A stretch of 64,000 nucleotides of DNA from Carallia brachiata (taxonomy: Eukaryota > Streptophyta > Magnoliopsida > Malpighiales > Rhizophoraceae), in contig JADCRB010000105.1 in the NCBI GenBank assembly GCA_021464245.1, positions 186,001 through 250,000 on the forward strand, in the 5' to 3' direction. Shown in pieces: positions 1-17,255 of the stretch. The notes below the pieces were generated by a model. It was not told where the DNA came from. It ran no database searches and worked only from the letters and a program-made list of their open reading frames with translations. Position 1 is the stretch's first letter. Each line of letters starts with the position of its first letter. The translations under genes were made by a program, and so were the position numbers.

Positions 1-35
1 TAAGAGAAAGAACCGAAAGAGCAGTCCGCGAGTAT

Positions 36-2066
36 ATGAACAAGCCTATCAAAAACGGAAGAGGAGAAGAAGAAAAAGAAGCAATAAACCAGTTGCAGTC
101 TTTGATGGACCAATGTCAGCTTTCATGAAAGACCCAGTTCACATTTACTTGATCTTTTCTTGTTCTGTTGTTTTCTTATGTATCATCTGCAATACTGATA
201 TAAGTTTAACTTGTTACCTTGAGGTTCCTAACAGGGGATGAGCCATTGAAGAAAACATTCCAGGTTATTGTCTGTTTTGGATTTCTATTTGTCTCCACCT
301 ATTTTGTCTGGCCATTATTTTAATTAACTAAAGTGAACTTTGCTTTGGTCATGGCTGTGGAAGTAAGTTGTGACACTATTGATCTACATTTTCTTGAATA
401 TTGGGAGGAGAGAAGAAAAATGAAAACTGCCCAAACCATAGGAATTAAATTGCAGTTGACCATTAAATTTACGTTTCTTGGTAATGAACAGAAGCCACAC
501 AAAGATTTCTCATTTTCAACTATATCTATGATTCAAAGAAGAAATGCTTTCAAGTTACAGTATGCCATCTACAGTAATTTATCTTGAATTGATGGGAATG
601 CTCCTTTCTCCTATACTTTTTGTTCAATGATGCCAATGTGTAGCTGGTCCATGTGCTGAATCGATTGATCTATACAGTATTTGTTGATCCTGGGATAGCC
701 TTACAGGACCTTGTGTGACTAGTTTCATTCCTCTCAATGTCAATTTTCAATTGTTTTACTTGATCTTGAAGGGCAAGTTAGAATCTTTGGCGTAGCTTTG
801 AAATTTATCTGAATTTTTTTATTTTACTTCGCTCAAGGATATTTAAATATAGGAGCATTTATGAGGAAATGCAAAGAAATTTTATCAGATGTAGAATAAA
901 GTTTAATTTAAATCTTTTCCTGTGGTCTCCAGAATACGCATCAGGGTTATCAAACTGAAACCTTGATTCGGTTTCTCAAGGCAAGGGAATGGGACGTAGG
1001 CCGTGCTCATAAAATGGTAAAATCAATTTAATTAGTTTTTATATGATTTATGCTCATTTTTAAAGTCGATCATCTTTCTTCCTGGTTCTTAACTTCCACT
1101 CCCTTTCTTTCCAGCTGGTTGATTGCTTGCAGTGGAGGATTGAAAATAAGATTGACAACATACTGGCGGTTAGTATCTTTACATTAAACTGCTTGCATGA
1201 TATTGTATGATTTATCGCTTCTCCATACTATTCTACATGTTAATAACACCAATTGGTCCTAAAAAACCTGCATCTAACAGGAATTTTTCTGTTGGCATTA
1301 ATATTTAGTGTCTTATTGTCACTAGAGGGAGGCATTATACAATGAGTAACCTTAAGATAAGACAATCAATTGTGAGTGCCCACAGCAAGTTATTGACACT
1401 GTGTATTTGAGATAAACATAAAATAGGGCCTTCTTCTGGCTACAGTGATTTCCTCTATACAATTTTCTGAGATGTTTCAACTTTCATGACATTACAGTGA
1501 ATGAGAAGAACTTGATTAACTGGGGCTCTATTGGTTATTAAGTTCTTGCTGGCAGCTCGAGCATCATAGTTTAAGTTTTCCATTTAAACAATAACCATAC
1601 AAGGAATTTCTACTTGTATGCTTGAAAAAACAAGCTGCCTCAGACTTCCCTCTTCTTTGAGACATACAAGCAAATACCAGTTAATATTTGTTTAAAGTTT
1701 ATTACCTTTGATGCCTTTGCCCACCATGGGAATTTAGCTTCTGTCACATGTGGCTGAAATGGAAGGGCAGCCAATTAACAAGTAATATGATGGATTGAAG
1801 ACTCAAAACAATCATCATATTATTAATTTGATCCGCAGAGCGTCAGGGGCTCCGTGAATTTAGATTTGATTGAAACTTGCAGTTTATGGTGCTTCCTAAC
1901 CCCATTGCTAAAACAACCTAGGCTTTTTTTTTTTTTTTTTTTTAAACTGATTATTCATGGCATTTTGAATTTGTTTTCTGTCCTGGAGAAACCAATCATC
2001 CCCACAAACTTGTTGAGCGCAATTCAAGAACCTGAGCTTATAGGATTATCGGGTTACTGTAAACAG
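36..2066 (+). CDS. SEC14-like protein, N-terminal half (five exons)
   Basis: Exons 36-114, 235-263, 933-1016, 1115-1168 and 1989-2066 join in phase into 108 codons. They read like the start of plant SEC14-type phosphatidylinositol transfer proteins: DEPLKKTFQ, then GYQTETLIRFLKARE, LVDCLQWRIENKIDNILA and KPIIPTNLL...LIGLSGYCKQ. This covers the CRAL-TRIO N-terminal helical region and the entry to the lipid-binding lobe. Every junction has GT-AG. The ATG at 36 is the first in frame, but the window begins just upstream, so an earlier start is possible. The next SEC14 exon (the family's GLPVFAIG segment) and the rest of the lipid pocket are absent; the next reading frame is the plant mobile domain gene. 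Known family role: binding and exchange of phosphoinositide and phosphatidylcholine. A half domain alone would not be expected to do this. It is either a truncated gene or the 5' part of a fusion. Confidence 0.75.
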
Positions 2067-2299
2067 GTATGCCAGATTCTTAAAGTTTAACTTTATCTTA
2101 TGCTATCCTGATTTGGTTTCCTGTATATCTTGGTTCTTTATAAAGAATGGATATGCCACATGTTAGAGCTGAATGGTCTCTCTCTCTTTTATTTTTATTT
2201 TTATTTTTTTTTAAATATGTGAAGTTATAAGTTTTTTCAGTCTCATAAAAGTAGTGGCATATAAGTTATGTGGTAGAGATTTTGTGATCCTGGGAGCAG

Positions 2300-4265
2300 G
2301 GAGCTTCTTCAAGAATTGACGGGACTAAAGCTATTTTGTCTTCCACTCAAATTAGTGAGCCTACCACCAATCATAGTTCCGATGTTGAGTCTGATGATGC
2401 GGCTGCTACTATGAAGAAGGATGATGTCTGTAGAGCTAAAAGAGGTAGGAGAGCAGGTGCTCGTCGCACTCGTGTGAAGGAAGCTGTGCGCAAGCAGAGA
2501 CAGGAAATGCAACTTGTAGAGCCTACACTTCTATTGACTGGATTGAGGAATCACCCCTCTGTATACAGCCGGCTGGGTCAGGTATAGATGTAGTTCTCTT
2601 CTTTTTGTCATTAATATGTCACCCCTTTCTATCAGCTCGCTTGTTCTCTCTCTCTGTCAAACTTCTCCTGAATATGCATATATTTTACAGCTACCCCCCA
2701 GACATAATCTTGCTGCCTTGAACGCTTGGAATAGAGCATTCAGTGTCTGGTCTACTGCAGCAGATGTGTATAAAGAGCTTTTGCATAAGGCTGGTTTTGG
2801 GGACTTTTTAAGCATCCAAGACATTAAGCTTGATTTGCGCGGCTATATGAGTGCTGTGGTTGAGCGATATTTTTCTGAGACACACACATTACATCTAGGT
2901 ACATTTGAAATTGGTCCAACACCTGTAGCCTGGACTATGATTACTGGCATTAGATTTGGTGGTGATCCCCTAAACCCTCCAGCTATCACGGATACTGAGT
3001 GTGCTGCGCTTCTTGGCCTTGAAGGCACCAAAGGATTTTTCTCCAGTCGGAAACTTAAGCTAGAAAATCTGTGTCCTCCGAATCTAGACTTCAGCAAGAA
3101 ACCGGCTAAGGAAAACTTAGAATGGATGTTTAGACGCTTGATTGTGTATCTCGTTGGATCTTGTTTCTTTAGTGGGACTGATTTAACTGTTCCAGTTGGC
3201 TTAGTCTCAGCTATGAGCAATATTAATAGGATTAATCAATATGATTGGGGAGCTGCTACTTTCGCTGCTTTTTTAAGGGGTATGAGGCTGAAAACTTCGG
3301 ATTGCCATGGTAACTATTCTGGATTTTATGCATTCTTATTATTATGGGCTTACGAGCACCTCCCCTGTATGAGGCCATTGAGTGAATGGGGTCTTGACAC
3401 CTTTCCTCGAGCACGCCGATGGAAGTCAAAGATGGAGGATCCTACACTAGTTGAATTCATATTGATCAGGTTGGAGTTGGAGTATTTAAAGGAGGATGAG
3501 GTACTCATTGACCTTTGCTCTTTTTTCATTTGAATTATTTTACTCTTTCATCTATAATACTCACAACTCGATTACTTGTAGGTTGATTTTGAACCTTACA
3601 AAGAATTGTTGGGGAAGGAAGACTTCCAGCATGAGGTAGCCCTTTCCATGAAACAGATCGCCTTTAAGGGTTTGGAAAGCTGGGAGATGTACATGGGAGA
3701 GAGAAATCTTCGTCAGTTTGGTGGCTTAACTCGTGTTCCTTGCAGCCCTCCCGTTACACGATTCTGCGATGGCTTCGAGGATCTTACGCAAGCCTTTCCT
3801 TTGACACTTCTACAAGGAATCAATGCTTGGGATCTTGTAGAGGATGAGGAATGTGACTATGACAACTGGTTTCGTACTAACTCATTGGGGCGGATCGTAG
3901 CAGCAGAGCACATCCCAGAGCGGATGCTGGTCGCACGCCAGGTTTTAGAGCTATGGTTACTTGTTCATAAAGATGGGCATAAGGTGATGCCTCCACAGGA
4001 AGTGCAAACTTTACAGAAGGAGAAGGCAAAGGAGGAAATGGCACATCGAAAATGTAAGGCTCAGTTAAATGCAGCCATGAAGGAGATAAAGGCATTGAGG
4101 ATTGTGAGGAATAGTCAGGTAGCCGAAGAACCAAGAACATTGACACTTGATGTAGCACGCCTTGTTGCCTCCAGAAGAATCTTCTCTGAGGCTCCTGCTA
4201 ACAAAAGGCTTCAACTATCGCATCTTCCCTATCCTCCAACTTTCCCCCCTTTTGAATCAACATAG
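2300..4265 (+). CDS. Plant mobile domain (PMD) protein, copy A, intact
   Basis: Three exons, 2300-2581, 2691-3500 and 3582-4265, give 591 codons in one frame with GT-AG introns. Exon 1 encodes an acidic-then-basic stretch with a nuclear-localisation-like run (RAKRGRRAGARRTRVKEAVR). Exon 2 is the PMD core: KAGFGDFLSIQDIKLD, VERYFSETHTLHL, then GPTPVAWTMITGIRFGG, matching the family pattern (AGFG...RW..ETHTFHL...T..D...ILGL). Exon 3 continues the domain and ends in a lysine/glutamate-rich coiled coil (about residues 138-170 of that exon). PMD proteins include MAIN/MAIL1 and domains carried by transposons; molecular activity is poorly defined. No ATG opens exon 1 in good context, and its phase-0 acceptor matches the phase-0 donor of the SEC14 exon at 2066, so it may be the 3' part of a SEC14-PMD fusion. 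Alternative: an independent gene starting at an in-frame ATG inside exon 1. Confidence 0.7.
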
Positions 4266-4399
4266 CATTTGCTCACCGAATGAATCTTCAATTACCGTGT
4301 AATGTGTTCATTTGCTATTCTTGATGATGTTGTTGTGATTACGAGCAATGATCCTGATTATAACACCTATTCCAGTTCTTTTTTTTTTTTAATCCATAG

Positions 4400-4509
4400 T
4401 TTTCTCGAGTGTTGATCTAAAGTTCATGAAGTTGCAATCAATGGAAATGGCCTATGAAAATTATGGTCTGCTCAATGTGCACCTTCCTGTGTTGGACATC
4501 GAACCTTAG
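4400..4509 (+). other. Possible orphan 3' exon conserved between copies A and C
   Basis: After a T-rich tract and a CATAG acceptor-like site, about 36 codons end in TAG, including MEMAYENYGLLNVHLPVLDI. The same reading frame and stop are kept in copy C at 26,526-26,629 although that copy carries an in-frame 6-base deletion. This suggests past coding constraint. No donor joins it in phase to the PMD exon upstream, so its gene is unknown. Confidence 0.3.
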
Positions 4510-6330
4510 GTACAATTGCTTGTATTTGTGGAAGGATCCGTTGCCCTCGTGCAAATGCAGTTTGTTTTATACATCAAAACTCGTGACAGTTCTAAATGTG
4601 CTGTATTGTTCCTTCATGACTTCTGCTTAGTTGTTGAGTAACTGTGCTGTTTATATGTCAAGTTCCACTCTCCAGCTGGTAAAGATTGTACTTGGCGAAA
4701 TCTGTTCTCTGTTTTATACCTTTCATTTATTTCTTTTCCTACTTTGTCTTGTTCAGATTTTCGCAAACTCTCGAACTGCTAACCTTATATTGCTTTGTCT
4801 TTGTGTGTTGTGTGTGTGTGTGTGTGACAGGTTCTAAATTTATTTGTTGGTTTCAAATGCTTGCACTTGCTGGAGCAAATTGGACCTTTAGTCTTGTGCA
4901 CAGTCTTTGCTAGCTTTTGAGTTTCGGAATTGCTGCTAACCCATATGCTCCGCCGTGGCAAGGTGGCATTGGCAAATAATGGTACTCCATCCAATTGCAG
5001 CTTTTGTCCTAGATACCGTGGCCAATGATTTTCGTGCAGCGATGTGCCATAAAAGAAAAAAGAAAAATCAATCCTAGAGATTGAGCTTGCACTTCTGCCA
5101 CAAGTCTAATGGTCAATTTTTTTTGCTCTTGTAAGTCATTTTGCCATGTGATTGTTCTTGTTGGTTGAGCAATTAATGAGCAGTGGAGTATGAAGCTTGG
5201 CTTGAGATTGTTTTCTTCCATGCTTCATCAAGTGAAATCTAAAATCTTCTACTTAGGTGGGGATATTTTACATCACAAGAAACCTTTACCAATTGAAGGT
5301 ATTTACCTATCCATGTGGTTTCAAACATCATATCAAAATCTCTAGTATTCTGTAGGTATGTTGATATATTTATAGTCCAGGCTCAGGAAATTGTTATTCC
5401 TTTGGTGATTAAGTCCGTGAGCACATCTGGCATGACCCTCTTTCTCCTGCATACCTGAAGCCTGAAGCCTCTTCAATGTTAAGTGTTAAAAAGGCCCCAT
5501 TTCGTTAAGTCTGTATACTTAAAGATTACTAATTATTGTGGACTTATTTTTCTTCTTTCTTGTTGTATGAGGTTACTTTTAAAATTCATAGGTTTGGGTC
5601 ATGAAAACAAGCTCTTTGTGAAAAATAAAGATAAGACTACTCGTACATACGCTCATTTTTTGTTGTATCGGTCTTAATATCTTTTGTATTTTAGTCAATG
5701 ACTGTAACTACATTGTAATTGTGACCAATTTGCACTGCCAATAAACCTCATGGCCCATGCAACAATCTTATCTTCTGTTTACTCCAAACCTGAACTGCGC
5801 AAGTAGCCAAGATCATCAGAGAGAAAATGGAGGTTGCAATCAGTAGAGAGGCACTGGACTTATGCACACGAATCCTGGAAAGGTCGTGAGAAATGATCAT
5901 TCAACCGTTGGTTGTATAATTGTCTTGCGATTCAAGCCCAAGTGAGCCAAACTGAGGTAAACTAGTTTGAAGCAATGCGCCTGAGCCTGTGCCTATCTTT
6001 GGTCACATATAACTTTCAGACATATCCAGTTTCACTAGGAAGGAACGAGTTTCTTTCAATGTTGCTGTCTTGGTCCTCTTTATTATCTTATTTTATTAAG
6101 ACTACACACACACACACACACACATATAGATATATATGTGTTAACTTGCTATATGAAGTGATAGTTTAGTGATAAGTCAGTTTGCACTTCACGCTTATAT
6201 CTAGATTCCTCTTCGGCAAAAGGTTGAATGGCCACTAGCTAAAGATTCTAACGCGGAACTCGATGATCGTTGCAGTCTCCTGCTATTGATTTTAAGTAAA
6301 AATAAGTTCAGTTTTAAAAATAGTGAAAAC
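4510..6330 (+). repeat. 3' part of duplicated segment A (non-coding)
   Basis: No intact gene. This stretch is collinear with about 26,630-28,560 in segment C. It includes a (GT)n tract near 4807-4825, a short open frame at about 4831-4920 shared with C (26,922-27,010), a SINE-like box B remnant near 5585-5660, and an (AC)n tract near 6103-6124. C carries about 285 extra bases (roughly 28,046-28,330) that A lacks. Confidence 0.55.
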
Positions 6331-6331
6331 A

Positions 6332-6469
6332 AACAGTTGGGCTTAAAGCAAAACATTCAATACACTGCTAACCGCCGGCGATGTCTCTCTCTCTCTCTGT
6401 CTGATCTCCGGCTTTAAATTTTTCCAGTGCCACCGTGACTGCTACTCAGCACGGATTGCAGCAATTCTG
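6332..6469 (+). promoter_or_regulatory. Leader exon and promoter-proximal region of the ACR copy
   Basis: A CT-rich leader ends at a canonical donor (AATTCTG|GTAATT at 6469/6470), and the intron runs to a CTGCAG acceptor just before the ATG at 7424. The leader and about 330 bases of intron match 28,562-29,048, which lead into CCMH instead. I infer a transcription start upstream of 6400; no TATA box stands out. Confidence 0.5.
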
Positions 6470-7423
6470 GTAATTGTACTGTAATTAGGCCTTTTTTACT
6501 TTCGTAGTTCAATCACTCTTATCAGCTTTCCGTTTTCTTTCCTTTTTTATTTTTTGACGTCGCATTGGATCAAAAGGGTTACGATTTGTATCTTTGGAAT
6601 AGTGGGATTTTGTGTTTGATTGTTGCTTATTAGCTGTCTTGGTTGTTTGGATGCCTAGAAATTGTGTGAAGGAAAATTGAGTACTTAGACTATCCATCTC
6701 CATCAGGGGATTAGGAATATTTGGTTGATGGCTTAGTAGGTTTGATTTGCGTAGTTGAAATTAAAATTCTGTTGATTTAACATCTGGGTTTTGCAGATTG
6801 AGCTCTGAGTACTTAGACTACCCAACTTTGAGTACTCGAATCCTTATACTAAATCCTTCCGTTTGATCGCAATTTTCAATTGGCCCTTTTTTTTTTGGTT
6901 GACCAGTTCTGTTGTTTCTGTCTTCTAGGTATTGGTTATTCTTTTTAGTTTGTTAATTTTGGAGGTGGGTGGTTTATGGTTGTTGGTTCTGGTTGATTGT
7001 TTTTCATTTTCTAGAAAATGGGAATGGTTTTTGTTAGTTATTACGTGGTCTCTGTGATTACTTAATTGAAAGTCTGCCGAGCCTAATGTGCTCTGGTTTT
7101 TGTATTTGAAGTTTACTGTATCTTTCTCTCTCTATTTCTTTTTCTCACTGGCTAATTATTGCCCTTCTCCATGTTTAAAAAGTGTCAAGTTCTGTAATCT
7201 CTCCTTTTTCATTTGTTTAGATATGTTGAAGATGCGCTGAATAATAAAAATTGCTTCTGATTTTTTTTCCCTGGACTTCCTTTTGGCTTTTGATTTCTGT
7301 TTTTTTATTGTCCATGGTGTGATTATTCTTAAATTCCTAGTGAACCACTTTCTGTTATATATTGGATTTTTTTTTTAATAATGCTCATAGCTTTTAATCA
7401 ATTTTCTTTCTGCAGAGGTCAGC

Positions 7424-8255
7424 ATGAGCTTTTCTAATGATATGGATGATAAATATGAGAAGCTCTTGCAAAGATTGAAGCCACCTAGGGAGGCATTCTC
7501 ATCTTCTGCAATTCTTTTCAAGGCCACCTTAAAATTTGAAACTGCTTGTTATAAGCCTGTTCTTCTCTTGACTGGCCCCTTTATTAGTGTTGTGATCGAT
7601 AATGAGGCCTGTGACAATGCCACTTTGATAAGCATAAGTGTTTGTTCTCTCCTTCCTTATCTATTTTCCTTTTCCTTCTTGTTAGTGTAGGCGCATCCGT
7701 GGTACTGATTATATTTTATGATGCAGGTGAAGAGTTCAAATAACAATGGGATACTTCTTGAAGTTGTGCAAGTCCTTACTGATCTAAACCTTATGATAAC
7801 CAAGGCCTACATATCTTCTGATGGTGATCGGTTCATGGATGGTAAGTTTTTATCTTTTATTCCCTTCAAGTTTTCTTGTGCATAACATATCTGTTTTGAA
7901 CCTTAATGTGTTTTCCCCTCACCAGTTGTCAATGTTATGGATCTAGATGGAAATAAGGTTACTGATGATGCAGTTCTAGACAATATCTGAAAGGTTAGTT
8001 CTAGGTTTATCATTAATGTTACCTCTTACCTCTTACCGTTTTCGGGCTGGCAATCTGATTATTATGATAACGGTTTCAGTCTTTGGCACCGGCATCGTGC
8101 TTCACATCTTCCATGAGATCTGTTGCGGTTAAGCCATCAATGGACCACAGTGCAATTGTGTTAACAGGAAGTGACAGGCCAGGGCTGCCATCTGAAGTGA
8201 GCACTTTACTAACCCACCTAAAATGCCATGTAGTGAATGCAGAGGCCTCTATACA
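7424..8255 (+). pseudogene. ACT-domain repeat (ACR-type) protein, truncated and broken
   Basis: Exons are recognisable at 7424-7633, 7727-7841, 7926-7993 and from 8080. They read as plant ACR proteins: [86 protein letters not shown] proteins carry several ACT domains, thought to bind amino acids or small ligands and regulate metabolism. This copy holds only the first ACT domain and the start of the second. Lesions: about 99 extra in-frame bases after KPPR where an intron is expected but no GT donor exists; the donor after exon 1 reads ATAAGT instead of GTAAGT (7634-7639); an in-frame TGA at 7988-7990, probably from CGA; and loss of everything after 8255, where copy B begins. A functional product is unlikely. 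Confidence 0.8.
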
Positions 8256-9170
8256 CTTTTCCAAGATGGATCAACTTTCACGACATTACAGTGAATGAGA
8301 ATGACTTGACTAACTGGGGCTCTGTTGGTCATTAAGTTCTTGCTGGCAGCTCGAGCATCATAATTCAAGTTTGCCACGTTAACCAATAACCATACAAGGA
8401 GTCTCTACTTGTACATTTGAAAAAACAAGCTGTCTCTCCGACTTCTCTCTTCTTTCGTAGACCATCAAAAAGTAGTGAACATTTGTTTAAAGTTTATTAC
8501 CTTTCTCCTTTTGAACACCATGGGAATGTAGCTTCTGTCAGATGTGGCTGAAATGGAAGGCAGCCAATTAACAAATAATAGTATGGATCGAAATCTCAAA
8601 CCGATCATCAATTATTGATTTGATGCGCAGAGGGTCAGGGGCTTCATGCATTTAGATTTCAATAAAACTTGCAGTTTATGGTGCTTAACCCCATTGCTAA
8701 AACAATCTAGGGCTACCTTTTTTTTCCCTGGATAATTGTTCATGGCATTTTGAATTTGTTTTCTGTCCTGAAGAAACCATTCTTTTCCACCAACTTGTTG
8801 AGAGCATTTCAATAATTTCGGCTTATAGTATCATAAAGTTACTCAAAATATGTATGCCATATTCCTAAAGTTTATCTTTGTCTTTGCATATATAATATAT
8901 TTTGTTGTTCCATTGGCAAGTTTTCTGGGCTATTAGAAGTGCGACTTGGAAATCTTACCCCGTCCTGATTTGCTTTCCTGTATATTTTGTTTCTTTATAA
9001 AGGATAGATATGCTCTTTCTCTCTCTCAAAAAAAAAAAGATAGATATGGCACATATTAGAGCTGAATGTTGTCAATTTTGTTATAAATTTTTCGAGTCTT
9101 ATAAAGCTTGTGGTATATATAAGTTATGCAGTAGATATTTTGTGATCCTGATCTTGCTCCTTTGGAGCAG
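8256..9170 (+). pseudogene. SEC14-derived intron/exon remnant, copy B
   Basis: This stretch matches copy A from about 1456 to 2299 (for example the block containing TGGGGCTCTGTTGGTCATTA near 8316). The SEC14 exon equivalent to 1989-2066 is recognisable near 8770-8850 but interrupted. Exons upstream of it are missing, because the copy starts inside the preceding intron. No coding capacity remains. Confidence 0.65.
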
Positions 9171-10912
9171 GGCACTTCCACAAGAGTTGACGGGACCAAT
9201 AATATTTTGTCTTCCTCTCAAGTTAGTGAGCCTACCACCAACCACAGTTCTGATGATGAGTATGACGATGCAGCTGCCAATTTGAAGAAGGATGATGTCT
9301 GTAGAGCTAAAAGAGTTAGGAGAGCAGGTGCTCGTCACACTCGTGTAAAGGAAGCTTTGCGCAAGCAGAGACAGGAAATGCAACTTGTAGAGCCTTCACT
9401 TCTATTGACCGGATTGAGGAATCACTCCTCTGTACACATCCGGCTGGGTCAGGTATAGACATAGTTATCTACCTTCTGTAATCAATATATCTGCCCTTTG
9501 TATCGGCTCTCTCTCTCTCAATCTTCTCCTGAATAGGTATATATCTTACAGCTAGCCCCTAGACATAATGTTGCTGCCGTGAACATTTGGAATAGAGCAT
9601 TCAATGTCTGGTCTACTGCAGCAGATGTGTATAAAGAACTTTTGTATGAGGCTGGTTTTGGGGACTTTTTAAGTATCAAGCCATTCGGCTTGATTTGCGC
9701 GGCTATATGGTTGAGCGATATTTTTCCGAGAGACACACATTGCATCTAGGTACATTTGAAATTGGTCCAACACCTTTGGCATTAGATTTGGTGGTGATCC
9801 CCTAAACCCTCCAGCTATCACGGTTACTGAGTGTGCTGAGCTTCTTGGCCTTAAACGCACCAGAGGATTTTTTTTTTCCAATGGGAAACTTGAACTAGAA
9901 AATTTGTGCCCTCCGGATCTAGATTTCAGCAAGAAACTGGCCGAGAAAGACTTGGAATGGATGTTTAGACGCTTGATTGTGCATCTTGTTGGATATTGTT
10001 TCTTTAGTGGGACTGATTTAACAGTTTCGGTTGGCTTAGTCTCAGCTATGAGCAATATCGACAGGATTAATCAATATGATTGGGGAGCTGCTACTTTCTC
10101 TGCTTTTTTGAGGGGTATGAGGCTGAAAACTTCTGAATGTCATGGTAACCATTCTGGATTTTATGCATTCTTGTTATTCTGGGCTTATGAGCACCTCTCC
10201 TGGATGAGGCCATTGAGTGAATGGGGTCTTAGCACGTTTCCTCGAGCTTGCCGATGGAAGTCAAAGATGGAGGATCCTACACTAGGTGAATTCATATTGA
10301 TCAGGTTGGAGTTGGAGCATTTAAAGGAGGATGAGGTACTCATTGGCCTTTGCTCTTTTTTCATTTGAATTATTTTGCTCTTCATCTATAATACTCACAA
10401 CTCGATTACTTGTAGGTTGATTTTGAACCTTACAAAGAATTGTTGGGGAAGGAAGACTTCCAGCATGAGGTAGCCCTTTCCATGAAACAGATCGCCTTTA
10501 AGGGTTTGGAAAGCTGGGAGATGTACATGGGAGAGAGAAATCTTCGTCAGTTTAGCGGCTTAACGCGAGTTCCTTGCAGCCCTCCCGTTAAGCGATTTTG
10601 TGATGGCTTCGAGGGTCTTACGCAAGCCTTTCCTTTGACACTTCTACAAGGAATCAATGCTTGGGATCTTGTAGAGGATGAGGAATGTGACTATGACAAC
10701 TGGTTTCGTACTAACTCATTGGGGCGTATCGTAGCAGCAGAGCACATCCCAGAGCGGATGCTGGTCGCACGCCAGGTTTTAGAGCTATGGTTACGTGTTC
10801 ATCAAGATGGCATAAGGTGATGCCTCCACAGGAAGTGCAAACTTTACAGAAGGAGAAGGCAAAGGGAAATGGCACATCGAAAATGTAAAGCCATGAAGGA
10901 GATAAAAGGCAG
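9171..10912 (+). pseudogene. Plant mobile domain gene, copy B, decayed and 3' truncated
   Basis: Exon 1 (9171-9452) is the same length as in copy A and open. Exon 2 starts open after an acceptor near 9551 but is broken near 9679 (lost base, then loss of the segment equivalent to MSAVV), and again near 9776 where the WTMIT region is deleted. The frame resumes at 9904-10,340 (CPPDLDFSKKLAEKDLEWMF...). Exon 3 begins at 10,416 and matches copy A closely until a lost base near 10,809. Homology stops at about 10,912, inside the coiled coil, where an LTR remnant begins. No full-length product is possible. Confidence 0.75.
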
Positions 10913-11284
10913 CGTTGGAGTTGAACTGCTCTGATACCAAACCTATTCGGCACCCGAGGATTAAGGAAAAAATTGATAAAAAATTAGGAAAGAAATGGTG
11001 ATTTTAGTGCAGAGAAGAGATTAGAAGTTGCAAAAGACAGAAGATTTGGAGGCAATTAGAATTATTATTACTTTTTGTAATTCAATTAAGAATTTCCCCC
11101 ACATACTCTTTATACACGGAAGACTCACAACAACAAACGGAAAATACTAATTGCATTAGCCATATCCAACGATCCTTCCTCCAATCATAACTTCATAAAA
11201 CGCGATCTCAAACTCATACAGACCTATTAGTCATACTCGAACTAATAAATGTAATTATTTACTAATAAAATACAACTGTTAACA
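10913..11284 (-). mobile_element. Copia-type LTR remnant with primer-binding site (minus orientation)
   Basis: On the minus strand, TGGTATCAGAGCAG (10,926-10,939) is a primer-binding site complementary to initiator tRNA-Met. It directly follows a probable LTR (10,940 to about 11,284) that would start TGTTAACAG and contains a TATAAAG box (near 11,115). Only about 13 internal bases remain beyond the PBS. The LTR outer end is uncertain; 11,324 is an alternative. The sequence differs from the full Copia element at 18-23 kb. Confidence 0.6.
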
Positions 11285-11677
11285 TGTGAAATAACAAAAA
11301 TAAAACAATCATACTACAATGACATTTTATTAATAAACAGTTATATCTCTACTCGCTAAACTTTTTCGGAGCATCATAATCCAAACGGCTCCACGCTGGC
11401 AATCCGTGCGCGTTCTGTTAATGGCCTTTAACTTCCACGTAACACCCTCAGCACTCTTCAACGGAGCCCACTTTACAAAGACACTTCTAACGGAAACAAC
11501 GAACAAAACAACAAAACAACAGAAGTTGACGTAGCAAACTGACCACAATTGCTCATTTTCTGATCTCATTCTCTGTTTCTGATTTGGGTTTTTGATTTTG
11601 GGGTTTGTTTTATTATTTTTCTTTTTCTTGTCTTTTTTTTCTTTGGGTTTGATTATATCTGTCGGAGGTATCGAGAT
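11285..11677 (+). promoter_or_regulatory. Promoter and 5' leader of the poly(A) polymerase gene
   Basis: About 390 bases between the LTR remnant and the ATG at 11,678. The last 100 bases are T-rich, as in plant 5' leaders. No clear TATA box was seen. The LTR remnant lies about 400 bases upstream of the start codon, so the original promoter may be partly replaced. Confidence 0.35.

Positions 11678-17255
<5,578 letters not shown>

Noticed and set aside
2843..3220. 125-codon minus-strand frame opposite PMD exon 2
   Set aside because: It lies antisense to a clearly coding exon, and the same kind of frame recurs opposite copy B as a by-product of the codon pattern.
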